Below are positions 46,300-62,186 of a stretch of DNA of 64,000 nucleotides, piece after piece. The notes under the pieces are model-generated. The model was not told the DNA's origin, searched no databases, and saw nothing but the letters and a program-made list of their open reading frames with translations. How positions within the stretch are numbered: the first letter of the stretch is position 1; every line of letters begins with the position of its first letter. The DNA comes from Rosa chinensis. Taxonomy: Eukaryota; Streptophyta; Magnoliopsida; Rosales; Rosaceae. The DNA lies in contig NC_037090.1 of assembly GCF_002994745.2 (NCBI RefSeq), positions 29,370,501 to 29,434,500 on the forward strand. The letters run 5' to 3'. The position numbers and the translations under genes were made by a program.

Positions 46300-46311
46300 T
46301 ATTGTAAGGCA

Positions 46312-46641
46312 CTTAGCTAGTGTTGGTGTCATCTGTCTTTGATTGTTATATTTGTCCATTCCTTTAGTTTAGGTCCTTTAGGCACATTACTAAAGTATTG
46401 TTCCCTAACATAACAAATGATTAAATTGAAAATTAGTCATTCATAAAAGAAAATAAAACAATTATCTTATGCACTTTCACAAAGTCAGGTTAATTAGAAA
46501 CAAAAAAAGGAGGGTCAAAATAGAAGGCCGCATTCTTGGGGCCCGCATATATATCATAAGTGAAACTGCCATCTATTTTTAAGATGATACAAGGATCATC
46601 TCTGCGAAAAGCAAAATCTCAAGATTATGATAAGAATCACA
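46312..46641. other. Spacer, no gene seen
   Basis: AT-rich DNA between the LINE and copia C. No feature was recognised. Confidence 0.4.
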
Positions 46642-47121
46642 TGTAAGGTTCTGTGGACTAATCAATATCAACTAAAGTCACAGTAACTTATTACTCTGCG
46701 TACAGAACATGTAATTGGACTAAGTTATGTTGTGCTAATTGCATTCCTATTACAATAAGGATATAAAGATTGTATTACATGGCCATGCCTTATTACATTA
46801 GGTAAAACTGTTCTGTACACACTTCAGGAATATAGTTCCTATTGCTAATAGGTTTAGGAAAACCTTTATGGGAAGGAGCCTAAACTAAAGCCTATATATA
46901 GGACTACTTGGTCCCTGCTCTAGCTATCAGCAACATCATCAATTGAGAATTCATAATCTCTGCCCATTGGAGACTCTCACTAAAGGATAGCTCAGAGGAG
47001 AACGAACCAAGTACATCAGCTCAAATTCAAACTATTGTCTTCATCAATGGCTGCAGCTCCAGGTAAATTTATGTATTCTTATATTGAGCACAATGATCAT
47101 ATGCATGCTTTCCAGTTTTCA
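46642..47121 (+). repeat. copia C 5' LTR (approximate)
   Basis: The probable start is TGTAAGGTTCTG at 46642 and the probable end TTTTCA at 47121. A TATATATA box sits at 46893-46900. TGGTATCAAAGCC at 47131-47143 is an initiator-Met-type primer site. Boundaries are not confirmed by a second LTR. Confidence 0.6.
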
Positions 47122-48253
47122 ACTTATATTTGGTATCAAAGCCTTTGTGCTCAATTAAGAATCGACTTAATCTTATGCAAAAATTATTTTTGTTTTCATA
47201 CGTACACAAACTAAATCGAAGCCAACATATTTTCTTATAAAAAAAAAAAAAAGCACCAAGGGGGAGAGAATTAAGTCATGTCTGTTTAGGGCCTGCTTCA
47301 TTTAACCCGGCCCAAATCTGGCAACCCCACCCGAAAGCCTGAACATAAAAAAAATTAAAAAAATAAAAAATAAAAAATAAACGAAGCAAATCTTCTTTTA
47401 ACGTTGTTTGAGGTTTGACAACAGTTATTCTCAATTCTGGGTTTGCTTCAGATGCCAGGGTTTCTCTATTAAGCCTTCAACAAGAAGATTCCGCCTAAAT
47501 ACTTCCAATAGCTTGTTGACTCCTTAATCAAGGAGCCTCTGCATCTACAATTTTTGCTTTCAGATCGTCATCAGTGATCAGACCTTCATAAATCTCAAAC
47601 CCAGGTGCACGACTTATACATGCTCCAGTTTTTTATTCTTTTTTTTTTTTTTTTGCAAAATTTAAATTCGAATAGCCTTGTTGAGGCCTATATATATGTA
47701 ATTTTTGCAGGTTGATTGTGTTTTGATTGAGTTTTGTGATTGTTGAATAGTATGCTTAGTCTCCAGTTTCATTGAAAAAAAAAAAACTTCACAATAAGAT
47801 TATAATAATTGTCTTGGTCCAGTTTTAGTTTAAGTTTTTTTTACAGATAGTACTGTCGATAGCAGTCCCTTGTGAAAAGATTTATACTAAAACATTAGTA
47901 CTGGATCAGCAGCTTGTGACATTGATTTTAGTAGCTTGAATCCTTGCTCCATACAGGAGGTATAAATGATTAGAGCTTCTGAGGTTAATGTCAGCATATA
48001 ACAAAGTCTAAAACTTGCCTTAAGAAGGTAACATGAACTGTTTTCTTGCCACTCTAGGTGTTAACATGTTCAAGATACCTACAGTTGAGTTTCTTAGATT
48101 TTGTGTATATGATTAAGGCAAAATAAGTGTCAAAAGTCTTTTTGCCACTCTAGGTAAAGCATGACACATTCAGCATTCATATAGGCACTTCATTCATTGC
48201 CTCTTCAGTTAACTAAATGCATTGTTTACTAATAAAACTTCTAAAATTTTCAG
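47122..48253 (+). other. copia C leader, possible intron
   Basis: It contains the primer site, an A-run (47240-47253) followed by GGGGGAGAG, and T-runs. ATGGCTGCAGCTCCAG|GTAAAT at 47047-47068 and TTTTCAG|CTATG at 48253/48254 are good splice signals, and joining them gives an in-frame MAAAP-AMNMLF start to gag. Splicing of the leader is an inference. Confidence 0.45.
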
Positions 48254-48255
48254 CT

Positions 48256-49418
48256 ATGAATATGCTTTTTAATTGCAACCAAATGGAAACTCTTAATGGT
48301 TCGAACTTTAAGAGATGGAAACAAGACCTAGAATTATGCCTAGGATACAGTGACTGTGAGCATGTCCTGCATGAAGACCCCCCCAGCTAAGTTAACACCC
48401 ACCAGTACTAGGGAAGCAAAAGATAAATATGCTCAGTGGCATAAACATAACAGAATGGCCCTAGTTATCATGAAAAGATCCATGTCAGAAGCTGTCAAGG
48501 GAGGTATACCAGATGCAAAACTAGCAAGGGAGTATTTTAAGAATATTGAAGAAAAGTATCAAGTGTCTAACAAGGCTGAAACTGGAGCATTAATGAATGC
48601 TCTTACTGGCATGAAGTTCGATGGAGTAGGGAGCATCAGGGAATACATTTCGAAGGGGACAGAAATTGCAGCAAAATTAAAGGCTTTAGGTGTCACCATT
48701 GATGATCCCTTTCTAGTTCACCTAATTCTGAATTCCTTACCCGCACAATACTCTCAGCTAGAATGCAGCTACAACACACTGAAAGAAAAATGGAGTGTGA
48801 ATGAGTTGATTTCAATGTGTGTGCAAGAAGAAGATAGAATTAAGAAGAAAAAAGGGGTAGCTATTAATCTGGTCAGCAAACCACAATTCAAGAAGAAAGC
48901 TTTTAAGTCCAAGTATTCTGCAGCATCTACCTCAAAAACACAAAATGAAGCAACTCAGGGATCTAACAACTTTAAGAATCAAAAGTCAAGTTCAGTTAAG
49001 TGTTTCTTCTGTCGTAATCCAGGGCATGTTAAGAAAGATTGCAGAGGTGTTAAGGATTGGATGAGTAAGAAAGGTAATAATTTCAGTTTTCAAAATAAAA
49101 TTGTTTTTCATTTAGAGTCAAAAACTGTTAGTGTGTCTAGTAGCTCTTGGTGGTTTGATACTGCATCTCCAATTCATGTTATTACATCTATGCAGGGTTT
49201 TTAAGAAAGAGGATTCCAAATAAGGATGAAGCTAGGATTAGCTCGGGAATGGGAACCAAGTAGCTGTCAAGGCCATAGGAGTCGTTAGACTTATTTTTAC
49301 AACTGGTTTTTCCTTAGATTTAGAAAATGTGTTTTGTATTCCTTCTGTGCAAAGAAACCTGATTTCAGGCTCTCTTTTAGTCAAAAACAATGGCTGTACT
49401 TTTACAGGCAATAATAAA
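48256..49418 (+). pseudogene. copia C gag and protease
   Basis: The start ATG is at 48256 (MNMLFNCNQMETLNGSNFKRW). A frame change at the C-run 48377-48384 leads into the long frame to 49202: a UBN2-type gag core (MNALTGMKFDGVGSIREYI, LNSLPAQYSQLE), a basic linker, and the CCHC knuckle CFFCRNPGHVKKDC at about 49000. The protease site reads WWFDTASPIHV where WxxDSGAT/S is usual, so it is probably inactive. A stop follows at 49202-49204. The next frame piece (CIPSVQRNLISGSLLVKNN) runs to GCTFTGNNK, where the solo LTR interrupts it. Confidence 0.85.
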
Positions 49419-50072
49419 TGTCACACCCCGAATTTTGAAATAAGGATTCAAATCCGAAACATGACTAATAACAATACAAATAACGTTCTGAATTTTTCTC
49501 TCATAAACAACCACTAGTTACACCTCTTGATATTACATAAACCAAATCCTCGAGCTACTTATTACAGCACACTCTCACCAAATCAAATTGTAAAACTCAA
49601 ATGAGTATAATTCTCCTCACAAAACAATTGCTGTAAATCTAATACTAGTACTCTAAACTGCACGATCACTGCCTGATTCTCCTGACCTGTGAGATTACCC
49701 GCTACACAATTTGAATAGTGTACCGGGAATTGCAACAACACAAAACCCGGTAAGCTTTTGACAGCTCGTGAGTAAACAAGAAAGAACTGTTGATTTATTA
49801 TGTTACAATTCTTATAACTCAAGTAAACAATCAACAAATATTGCAGCATTAATATGTGAAATAACATTAAGGTAATACATGCTTGATCACAACCAACAAA
49901 TATTGCAACATTAATATGTGAAATAACATTAAAGCAACACATGCTTGATTTTCTTTTCACAAACACCTTCACATATTCAAAATATATCATGGATAGATAT
50001 TTGATCAATTTCACATAAGTACATTTCTCTTTTTAGTGAATTTTCAGATTAACTGGTAACAAATCACAAATC

Positions 50073-50253
50073 CACGTGATAGGGACCGACGTACTATTCC
50101 CAAAACACGGGACAACCAGGTTGACTGGTAACAAATCACAAATCCACATGCTAGGGACCGACATACTATTCCCAAAGCATGGGACAACCAGGTTGACTGG
50201 TATCAAATCACAAATCCACGTACTAGGGACCGACGTACTATTCCCAAAGTACG
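50073..50253. repeat. Three tandem units with matched variable stems (solo LTR)
   Basis: A unit of about 72 bp contains TAGGGACCGAC, TACTATTCCCAAA and GGTTGACTGGTA. The words flanking the constant centre pair: CGTG/CACG (50075-50109), CATGC/GCATG (50147-50181) and CGTAC/GTACG (50219-50253). The related LTR at 53657 has CGTGC/GCACG (54372-54400) and CATGC/GCATG (54438-54471). Confidence 0.85.
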
Positions 50254-51119
50254 GGTAAGCCGCAGCATACCAAAGACACAACTAAGGTACGTATACTCAA
50301 AGTAGGCACACTTCCTAAGAGTATAATAGTGCACTATCTGAAGGGACTAGGGCCCACAGCTTAATCGTCATCATAACATCAAAACACATTTACCAGTAAT
50401 TCACTTAAGCACGGGGTTGTTGAAATCACCCGGCTTCATAATTGTACTTTTCAGACATAATCAATTTCACAACATACAATCTTTATAAATTTTAGATCGT
50501 ATAAATGTATATGTACACCCATATAAAGAGACATATTATTTCAAGATAAATCTTTACTTCTTAAAATAATTTCCACATATTCACAATTGGCCATATAAAA
50601 TAGCTTTCACATCACATGATCAACATTTCATTATTCAACAATTAAATGGGAGATTAATAGCTTGAATAATATCCAATCAATTCTCAATCATTTCATCATA
50701 CCAATCACACATCAACCAAAATATATATTCCACGTAAATATATATATATATATATATATATATACGTAATCATCCGCTCAGGAATGACTACTAATACCAA
50801 CTATAGTTCAAGCATAAAAACCGTGAAATTCATTTGTATACTAAAATCATTTTACTTACCTATGGACCGTAGTTGATCAAGTCCATATGATTTAAAACAA
50901 ATATTTATTCCATAAATATTTTCACACAATTACCACAAAAATAAAGTAATTAAATTTATTCGGTTCGTAATATGAACCATGTGAGGTTTACTCACCTCTA
51001 ATCCAGCTGCGTCTTCTAAAAAGTCAAATATAACGATATTCCAAACGCTCGTCAACTCAAACCGTCAAGTACCTAATCAAGTACGGTCTTTGCTTAGTAA
51101 ACAAAACACGAAATAAACT

Positions 51120-51430
51120 TAAACGACGATCCAACGGTCGGATTCGAAAATAAAGGTGATCCAACGGTCGGATTCGAAAATAAAGACGATCCAACGGTCG
51201 GATCGAAATTATATGATGATCCAACGGTCGGATCCTCACGGATCGCCCTTAGGATCATCCTCCAAAATTATCACGAAGATCCAACCGTCAGATCTTCTTG
51301 AATCACTCTAACAAACATCTCCTCAAAATTATACGAAAATCCGACGGTCAGATTCTCACGAATCGCCTTCCGAATCACTGTTTCACAATTATACGAAGAT
51401 CCAACGGTCGGATCTTCGCCCGTGACCACA
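51120..51430. repeat. GATCC-AACGGTC-GGATC hairpin repeats (solo LTR)
   Basis: Seven or so units with the 7-nt centre AACGGTC (variants ACCGTCA, GACGGTC) lie between complementary arms, such as GATCC/GGATC and GAAGATCC/GGATCTTC (about 51395-51417). The same array is found at 55329-55595 and, complemented, at 59731-59995 in the two LTRs of the related element. Confidence 0.85.
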
Positions 51431-52561
51431 CAAAGTCATCGGGACAGTCATACGATCATCATATTAAAATTTGAAGTAAAACCGATGGTCTGATCTTCAC
51501 AGATCGTAAACCGAAGATAAAACGTAAAAACGTTAAATAGTAACGTCAAAACGTAAATCCACTATTTATCAACTTTTTCAAAAATAACCTTGTAATATAT
51601 CAAAACGCTCGTATGGATGCGTAGATCATCGTCCAGATAATATAAACTCAAAATATGGTCCGACGCGCCGCCACAAGCGGTGGTCAGACGGCGGTCAACG
51701 CGGCGGTCAACACGGCGGTCAACCACCTCCGATGCAAAAGTTGTCAACTACAAACTTCTTCAAAATGAAGGGCTGATGAACTTTCATACCTGGAGCTAAG
51801 TCTGGTTCGGCCTAGATAGTCCTAGATCAAGCTTTGAAGTTGGATTAAATCTCGGACGCACGATCAGATCCTAGATCAAATCAGGGACGTCGAAAAAGTC
51901 AAACCTTGATCTAGCGTTCTACACACAAAATCGTGATGAAAGACTTACATGGGGATGATCAGGGGGAGGAGGAGATTACGAAAATCGGAAGGATCGGCCG
52001 AGGGGACGCCGGAAAAGTGGTTGTCCGGTCGGGTCACCGATCGGAGGCTGGGTGGCTTCGATCCGGGGATAGGGACAGCGGCGGAGTAAATCGACACCAC
52101 AGGGAGGCTCGTCGTAGAGCGGCGATCACGGGGATGGCCGGGTCGTGGCCGGAGGACGCCGGAGGAGGGAGATGGATCCGGGTCGGGTCGGTCGGTACCC
52201 GACGAAACTGAAGAGAAACGGAAGAGAGAGAAGGGAGAAAACCGGGGGACTGTTCAGCAAAAATGGATTTTTTTCGTCCTTAATGAAAATCCGGAAATTT
52301 CCCCTATTTATAGAAAATTCCCAAATTTCAAATATTCATAACTTATTCATACGAACTCCGAATATTGCGTTCCACATATGCACGCGATCGTATCGACGAG
52401 CTCTACAACTTTCATGAAGGAAATTTTCCCAAATTCCATACGAAAATAAAATCGTTCGAACTACTTCCACAACTTCTCCAAGCTTCGTACTCGCTCCTAA
52501 TACCGAGAAATCAATTCTAAAAATCCACGGAATTTAATTTGGATTTTTCGGGGTATTACAA

Positions 52562-53656
52562 TAAAGGTTTAGATTTCTTCAAAAATTCTGATTTTATTGG
52601 TGATGCTTCTTTAATTGATGGTTATTGGCATATGAATTGCAGGAATTCTGTTGAAGTGTTTTTGACTGAAAAATCTGTTGGTTTTAAAAGGCCTAGACTG
52701 AATGAAAAATCTGCTTTTCTTTGGCATAAACGTTTGGGTCATATTTCAGAAGAAAGGATGAAAATCTTAATCAAACAAAATGTTTTACCTTCTTTAGACT
52801 TTTCAGATTTCGGTGTTTGCATAGAATGTCTTAAGGGTAAAACCACCAATCTTAGGAAGAAAGGGTCAATTTGAAGTCAAGAGTTATTAGAACTTATTCA
52901 CACTGACATTTGTGGTCCTTTTCCTCATAAAACCATCTTTGGAAATCAATACTTCATTACTTTTGTTGATGACTTTTCTAGATATTGTCAAATTTTTCTT
53001 ATTTCTGAAAAATCAAAAGCTCTGGAAGTTTTTAAAATTTTTTAAGCAGAGGTAGAGAAACAGCTGAACAAGGTTATCAAAGTTGTTAGATCAGATAGAG
53101 GTGGAGAGTTCTATGGCAGGTACACTGAATCAAGGCAAAACAAGGGTCCCTTTGCTATCCATCTTCAAGAGTGTGGAATCAAAGCTCAGTACACCACACC
53201 AAGAACCCCACAGCAGAATGGAGTCGCAGAGAGAAGGAATAGGACTTTGATAAATATGGTGAGAAGTATGATCTGTAAGTCTGGTTTACCGAGATATTTA
53301 TGGGGGGAAGCACTGAAGACAGCTAACTATATATGTAATAGGACCCCTAGCAAATCAGTTGAGAATAAAACACCTTTTGAGTTATGGTTCAACAAGAAAC
53401 CTAGTCTACATCACTTTCATGTATGGGGCTGCAAAGCAGAAGCAAGGATTCACAATCCTCAGCAACAAAAATTGGATTCCAGAACCTCGAGTGTTTATTT
53501 TGTTGGTTACTTGAACAAATCATAAGGGTACAGGTTTTATAGTCCTCATGGCAGCACAAGAATATTAGAAACCAATAGAGCCGTTTTTGTTGGAGAATTA
53601 GATGGTTCAGACATTGTTGATATCAGTAAATTTGAAGAAATTGATGAAACTAATAC
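52562..53656 (+). pseudogene. copia C integrase
   Basis: The frame resumes after the solo LTR: GLDFFKNSDFIGDASL, the GAG-pre-integrase LWHKRLGHISEERM, and CIECLKGK (zinc ligands). A TGA follows at about 52872. The core then reads HTDICGPFPHKT, FITFVDDFSRYCQIF, RSDRGGEFYGRY, TPQQNGVAERRNRTLI (catalytic D, D, E present) and GEALKTANYICNRTP. Stops at 53043 and 53523 break it. The C-terminal linker FVGELDGSDIVDIS leads to DETNT at 53656. Confidence 0.88.
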
Positions 53657-56625
<2,969 letters not shown>

Positions 56626-57417
56626 ATCTACCCTCCTTAAAGGAATTTCGTCCTGAAATTCTAGCACGCTCATTGTCGAACAACTGTGGATATCTCTATC
56701 TCATATCTGATTCCAACTCACAAGATGCATCACCATCATCATGGTGACTCCACAAACCTACACAAACTCAACCTCCTTCCTACGAAATCTCTTCGTAGAA
56801 ACTGAATCATAAATTGTAATGAATCACGTCTCACTACTCAACAAGTATCATTTCATCTCATAACACAATCACGATAAGGTGTGGCCTCGACCAACCCACA
56901 CAATCTCCTCAATCATGAGGCATTCATCACATAACTAACTACCCACAACCACTCCATAACAAAAATCACAGGCAAAAGTTTAACTACAAATGTTAGTCAA
57001 ACTTAACCACGCAAAACAATGTGTAGAAGAACAATGCTTCACTACACTCATAATTTAAAGATGGTTAAACACCTCCACAACATCTTCTTATTCATCATGG
57101 GCCACTTGGGCCTTCTTGTGGGCTCTGAGATGGTCCACTAGCACGCGTTCACTCTCAGTGATGATGGCATTGGGCTTGCTCATTCCTTGGGTTAGGCATT
57201 AGGGCTAGCAATTTGGGCCAAAGAAACTGAACCAGCTACAATTCGAACCGGCCCAAACCAATTTGGGCTGAAAACTCGGCCCACAAACCTTCGGCTCGGC
57301 TCGGCTTAGCCGTACTGTTTAGCTGCCTTCGGCTCGGCTGCGGTATGAAGTTTTTACATACTGTATATATACCGTACTGACCGTATATACATCCGTATCC
57401 AAAAAATTATTTGTAGG
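56626..57417 (-). other. Internal 3' remnant of gypsy element D and flanking repeats
   Basis: The first bases hold the polypurine tract and a GGACGAAATTCC-type gypsy 3' end. 56650-57160 has no clear protein. 57228-57350 is a GGCTCGGC/GGCCCAAA-rich low-complexity repeat. The pol genes of the element are not present, so the body is largely deleted. Confidence 0.5.
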
Positions 57418-57660
57418 AGGTAAGGTTCGAAACCCTAACCTGTTGCAAGAAAGCTCTGCTCCCAACCACTGGAGCACAAGCTGTCCTTATAATAATATGT
57501 ATAAATGTTATACTTATTATGTCTTAAACAAATGTTATACTTATTATGTCTTAAGTGAACATAATAAGAATAAAAGAAAGGCAAGGTTCGAACCTCAGAC
57601 CTCTTGTACAAGAACTTCTCTCTCAACCACTAGAGCACCAGCTGCTCTCGCTGCTATCCT
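57418..57660 (-). mobile_element. Two tRNA-derived SINE-like heads
   Basis: On the minus strand, 57660-57583 reads GTGCTCTAGTGGTTGAGAGAG and ends GAGGTTCGAACCTTGCC. These fit the A box and B box (GGTTCGAACC) of a tRNA promoter. 57490-57422 is a second, more diverged copy (GTGCTCCAGTGGTTGGGAGCAG … GGTTTCGAACC). A 23-base AAATGTTATACTTATTATGTCTTA-like word is duplicated between them. Neither folds as a normal tRNA gene, so a SINE origin is more likely. Confidence 0.45.
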
Positions 57661-57683
57661 TATATTTCTTTTATTTATTCTAT

Positions 57684-58507
57684 TATAAGCAATAGAATAA
57701 AAACAAACCCTACACAGTCCACATGCCACGACTCGTCTTTTCAGTGATTTACGGAAATCAGATTCACTTTCGGCTAAAGCTTGTCTGCCACAGCACCTCG
57801 AGATTCGTTCGGTTCCCTTACGCGCTCTCCACGCGCCAACAACTTTTCCGTGTTTTAGGGCGACTTTAATCCAACGCGTAGTTTGAATCTCTGAGATTGT
57901 CCATCCAACGGTAGAGATATGCATGCCTTGTTCCTTAAATAGGTGCATTCTGGGGAAGAGACTGTTCACACCAAAGAAAAGAAAATTTCCCCAGAGTTTT
58001 AGCCATTCTCTCTCAATTCTCTTCTTCCATCCGATAACTCAAATCTTTTCTTCCATCTGATAAACTCAAATCCCCAACACCAGTTCATCAACTTCAATCC
58101 TTCAAACAGCAATCTCTCTCAAACACTCATCATCATCTTCTTCAATTCTCACATTTTCTCAACCCTATCTTGTGCTCTATATAAACCTCCTTTTGTCTCC
58201 TCCAGATTTTACTAGGGTTTGTCTAAGCGTGCAGTTTCAAATTCCTTCTCCTTCCTCATGGTTCGAACCAAGATCACCGCTCGCATGGGCGTTAATCAAC
58301 GCCGCGTTCTCTCTTTAGAAGAAGAGGGTAATCAAGCGGCTGTTTGCGCTGGCCTCACTCGTCCTGGGGACCATCGTCCGATACGTGAGCGTAGCCGCAG
58401 TCCCCCTCCTCTGCCTCGTCGTTCTCCTAGACTGCATCCCAGCGAGTCCTCTTCCTCCCTAGCTGCTCGTGCTCCTCGGCCTGTGGCCACCCTGGAAAGC
58501 TTGTCAG
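57684..58507 (+). repeat. Duplicated 0.82-kb unit, copy 1
   Basis: It matches 60615-61436 base for base apart from some fifteen or so substitutions and one 2-base difference noticed by eye. It covers an upstream region with TTAAATAGG (about 57934), a CT-rich leader, and the first 83 codons of an open frame. It ends abruptly at GCTTGTCAG, where inverted copia C sequence begins. Confidence 0.95.
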
Positions 58508-58512
58508 CTTCA
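58258..58512 (+). pseudogene. Unrecognised ORF, truncated copy
   Basis: The ATG at 58258 opens MVRTKITARMGVNQRRVLSL, followed by an Arg/Ser/Pro-rich segment (RERSRSPPPLPRRSPRLHPS). After VATLESLSA it runs into inverted copia DNA and stops. The first codons resemble a histone H3 start only by chance. It matches the complete copy at 61189. The function is unknown. Confidence 0.6.
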
Positions 58513-58673
58513 TTTTGTTCAAATTGTGGTTGAATGTCATCATGTTGAACTGCAGGTGTTTCAGCTGGAGGCACAACATTATGCATAGCTGGTACTTTAA
58601 TTTGATCCATCACTTCAGTGCTTATTCCTTCATCGCTGCTGTAAACTAACCACTTAAAAGTATCATTAGTATT

Positions 58674-60614
<1,941 letters not shown>

Positions 60615-60615
<1 letters not shown>

Positions 60616-61436
60616 ATAAGCAATAGAATAAAAACAAACCCTGCACAGTCCACATGCCACGACTCGTCTTTTCAGTGATTTACGGAAATCAGATTCACTT
60701 TCGGCTAAAGCTTGTCTGCCACAGCACCTCGAGATTCGTTCGGTTCCCTTACGCGCTCTCCACGCGCCAACAACTTTTCCGTGTTTTAGGGCGACTTTAA
60801 TCCAACGCGTAGTTTGAATCTCTGAGATTGTCCATCCAACGGTAGAGATTTGCACGCCTTGTTCCTTAAATAGGTGCATTCTGGGGAAGAGACTGTTCAC
60901 ACCAAAGAAAAGAAAATTTCCCCAGAGTTTTAGCCATTCTCTCTCAATTCTCTTCTTCCATCTGATAACTCAAATCTTTTCTTCCATCTGATAAACTCAA
61001 ATCCCCAACACCAGTTCATCAACTTCAATCCTTCAAACAACAATCTCTCTCAAACACTCATCATCATCTTCTTCAATTCTCACATTTTCTCAACCCTATC
61101 TTGTGCTCTATATAAACCTCCTTTTGTCTCCTCCAGATTTTACTAGGGTTTGTCTAAGTGTGCAGTTTCAAATTCCTTCTCCTTCCTCATGGTTCGAACC
61201 AAGGTCACCGCTCGTATGGGCGTTAATCAACGCCGCGTTCTCTCTTTAGAAGAAGAGGGTTCAAGCGGCTGCTTGCGCTGGCCTCACTCGTCCTGGGGAC
61301 CATCGTCCCATACGTGAGCGTAGCCGCAGTCCCCCTCCTCTGCCTCGTCGTTCTCCCAGACTGCATCCCAGCGAGTCCTCTTCCTCCCTAGCTGCTCGTG
61401 CTCCTCGGCCTGTGGCCACCCTGGAAAGCTTGTCAG
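60615..61436 (+). repeat. Duplicated 0.82-kb unit, copy 2
   Basis: The direct copy of 57684-58507. Its left junction with the inverted LTR shares TATAA with both parents. Its right side continues into the rest of the open frame, so this is the copy attached to the original downstream sequence. Confidence 0.95.
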
Positions 61437-61828
61437 ACTCAATTGATGCACTGCGTTCCTCTCTCCGTGATGGTATTATGGTGACGGATTGGCGAGTCAC
61501 ATGTATGATTGATTACATCTTTGACATGAACATCTCTTTGATCCGCTGTCACACCGCAATGAACAAGCTTGCTCAGGAGGTCAATAACATGCAGTGTCAT
61601 CCTCCTGGGTTTCCTTGCAAGGACGTTGTTGCTTCACTCCACAAGGACCCTCCTCCTGAGGCTGAAACCAGCAAAAGGGCTGCCAGTCGCCCGCGCACCG
61701 CTCCTCATGTTCCTTGGGAAGATCTTGACTCAACCAGTTGTGACTCGCAGGACAGTGAAGAGGTCTCTGATCAGATCACCAAACTCAGGGAGGAGATTGC
61801 TGAGCCTTCCCATTCAAAGGGGAAGTAG
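61189..61828 (+). pseudogene. Unrecognised ORF, full-length copy with frameshift
   Basis: The ATG at 61189 starts the same protein as copy 1. A 2-base loss after GAAGAAGAGGGT (about 61260) shifts the frame. Read in the restored frame, the C-terminal half runs to a TAG at 61826-61828 with a helical segment (LESLSDSIDALRSSLRDGI … IDYIFDMNISLIRCHTAMNK), then a Pro- and acidic-rich tail. Total about 212 codons. Downstream are an AT-rich untranslated stretch and a genomic A-run (61951-61972). No family was recognised; it may belong to a non-autonomous retroposon. Confidence 0.5.
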
Positions 61829-61950
61829 TAAAAAGAATTCATCTTCTAGTTATTATATTTCTTTTTCCGCATTTTAACTTTCGTTGGACAATAAGTTTAT
61901 TTCACTTCTGACTTGTAATAAGACTGAATGAATGTGGTAGTCTTTTCTTT

Positions 61951-61972
61951 AAAAAAAAAAAAAAAAAAAAAA
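61951..61972 (+). other. Genomic poly(A) run after the unknown ORF
   Basis: About 22 As follow TTTTCTTT, roughly 125 bases after the stop codon. The position looks like the end of a poly(A)-tailed transcript copied into DNA. Confidence 0.6.
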
Positions 61973-62186
61973 CAAACAAACCAACAACGACACCATGGAT
62001 CGAATATGGTTAATATTTTAGGAAAGCCTTGTCTGATGCTTGTAGTTAAGTTGTCTTTAGAAAGTAGCTCTTAGAAGCCTTTTCTAACCTATGTGTAGTC
62101 TGTTATGCTAGATTATGTTTAGTGTAAAATATTTGGTTTAAGAATATTTTGGTTTAAATTATAGATCACTTTCTTTAATTAGGACC

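Larger units (their letters stand above)
49419..52560 (-). mobile_element. Solo LTR of a long-LTR gypsy family, 3142 bp
   Basis: The plus strand starts TGTCACACCCCG and ends GGGGTATTACA; on the minus strand this is TGTAATACCCC…GGGTGTGACA. The perfect duplication ATAAA (49414-49418 and 52561-52565) flanks it, and excision restores the host frame TGNNKGLDFF. No internal region is present, so it is a solo LTR left by recombination. It has hairpin units (50073-50253), GATCC-hairpin repeats (51120-51430), a TA run (50742-50764) and a GC-rich segment near its right end. Confidence 0.92.
46642..53656 (+). mobile_element. Ty1/copia retrotransposon C, left part
   Basis: 5' LTR, primer-type site, a 1.1-kb leader, gag, protease and integrase run left to right. 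The frame is interrupted by a solo LTR at 49419-52560. It is interrupted again at 53656, after …EEIDETNT, by a larger gypsy insertion. The next residues of the same frame (NDTFKWLVYSSDEG) are found inverted at 58668-58508. RT, RNase H and the 3' LTR are absent from the window. Confidence 0.88.

Noticed and set aside
47254..47275. Polypurine tract of a second copia element
   Set aside because: CAAGGGGGAGAG looks like one, but no LTR start follows and no LTR copy is seen here.
57418..57660. Two tRNA genes
   Set aside because: A- and B-box-like words are present but the acceptor stem and anticodon arm do not form. SINE heads are more likely.
58258..58290. Histone H3-like start
   Set aside because: Only the first few residues (MVRTKxTAR) resemble it. 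The rest is unrelated and Arg/Ser/Pro-rich.
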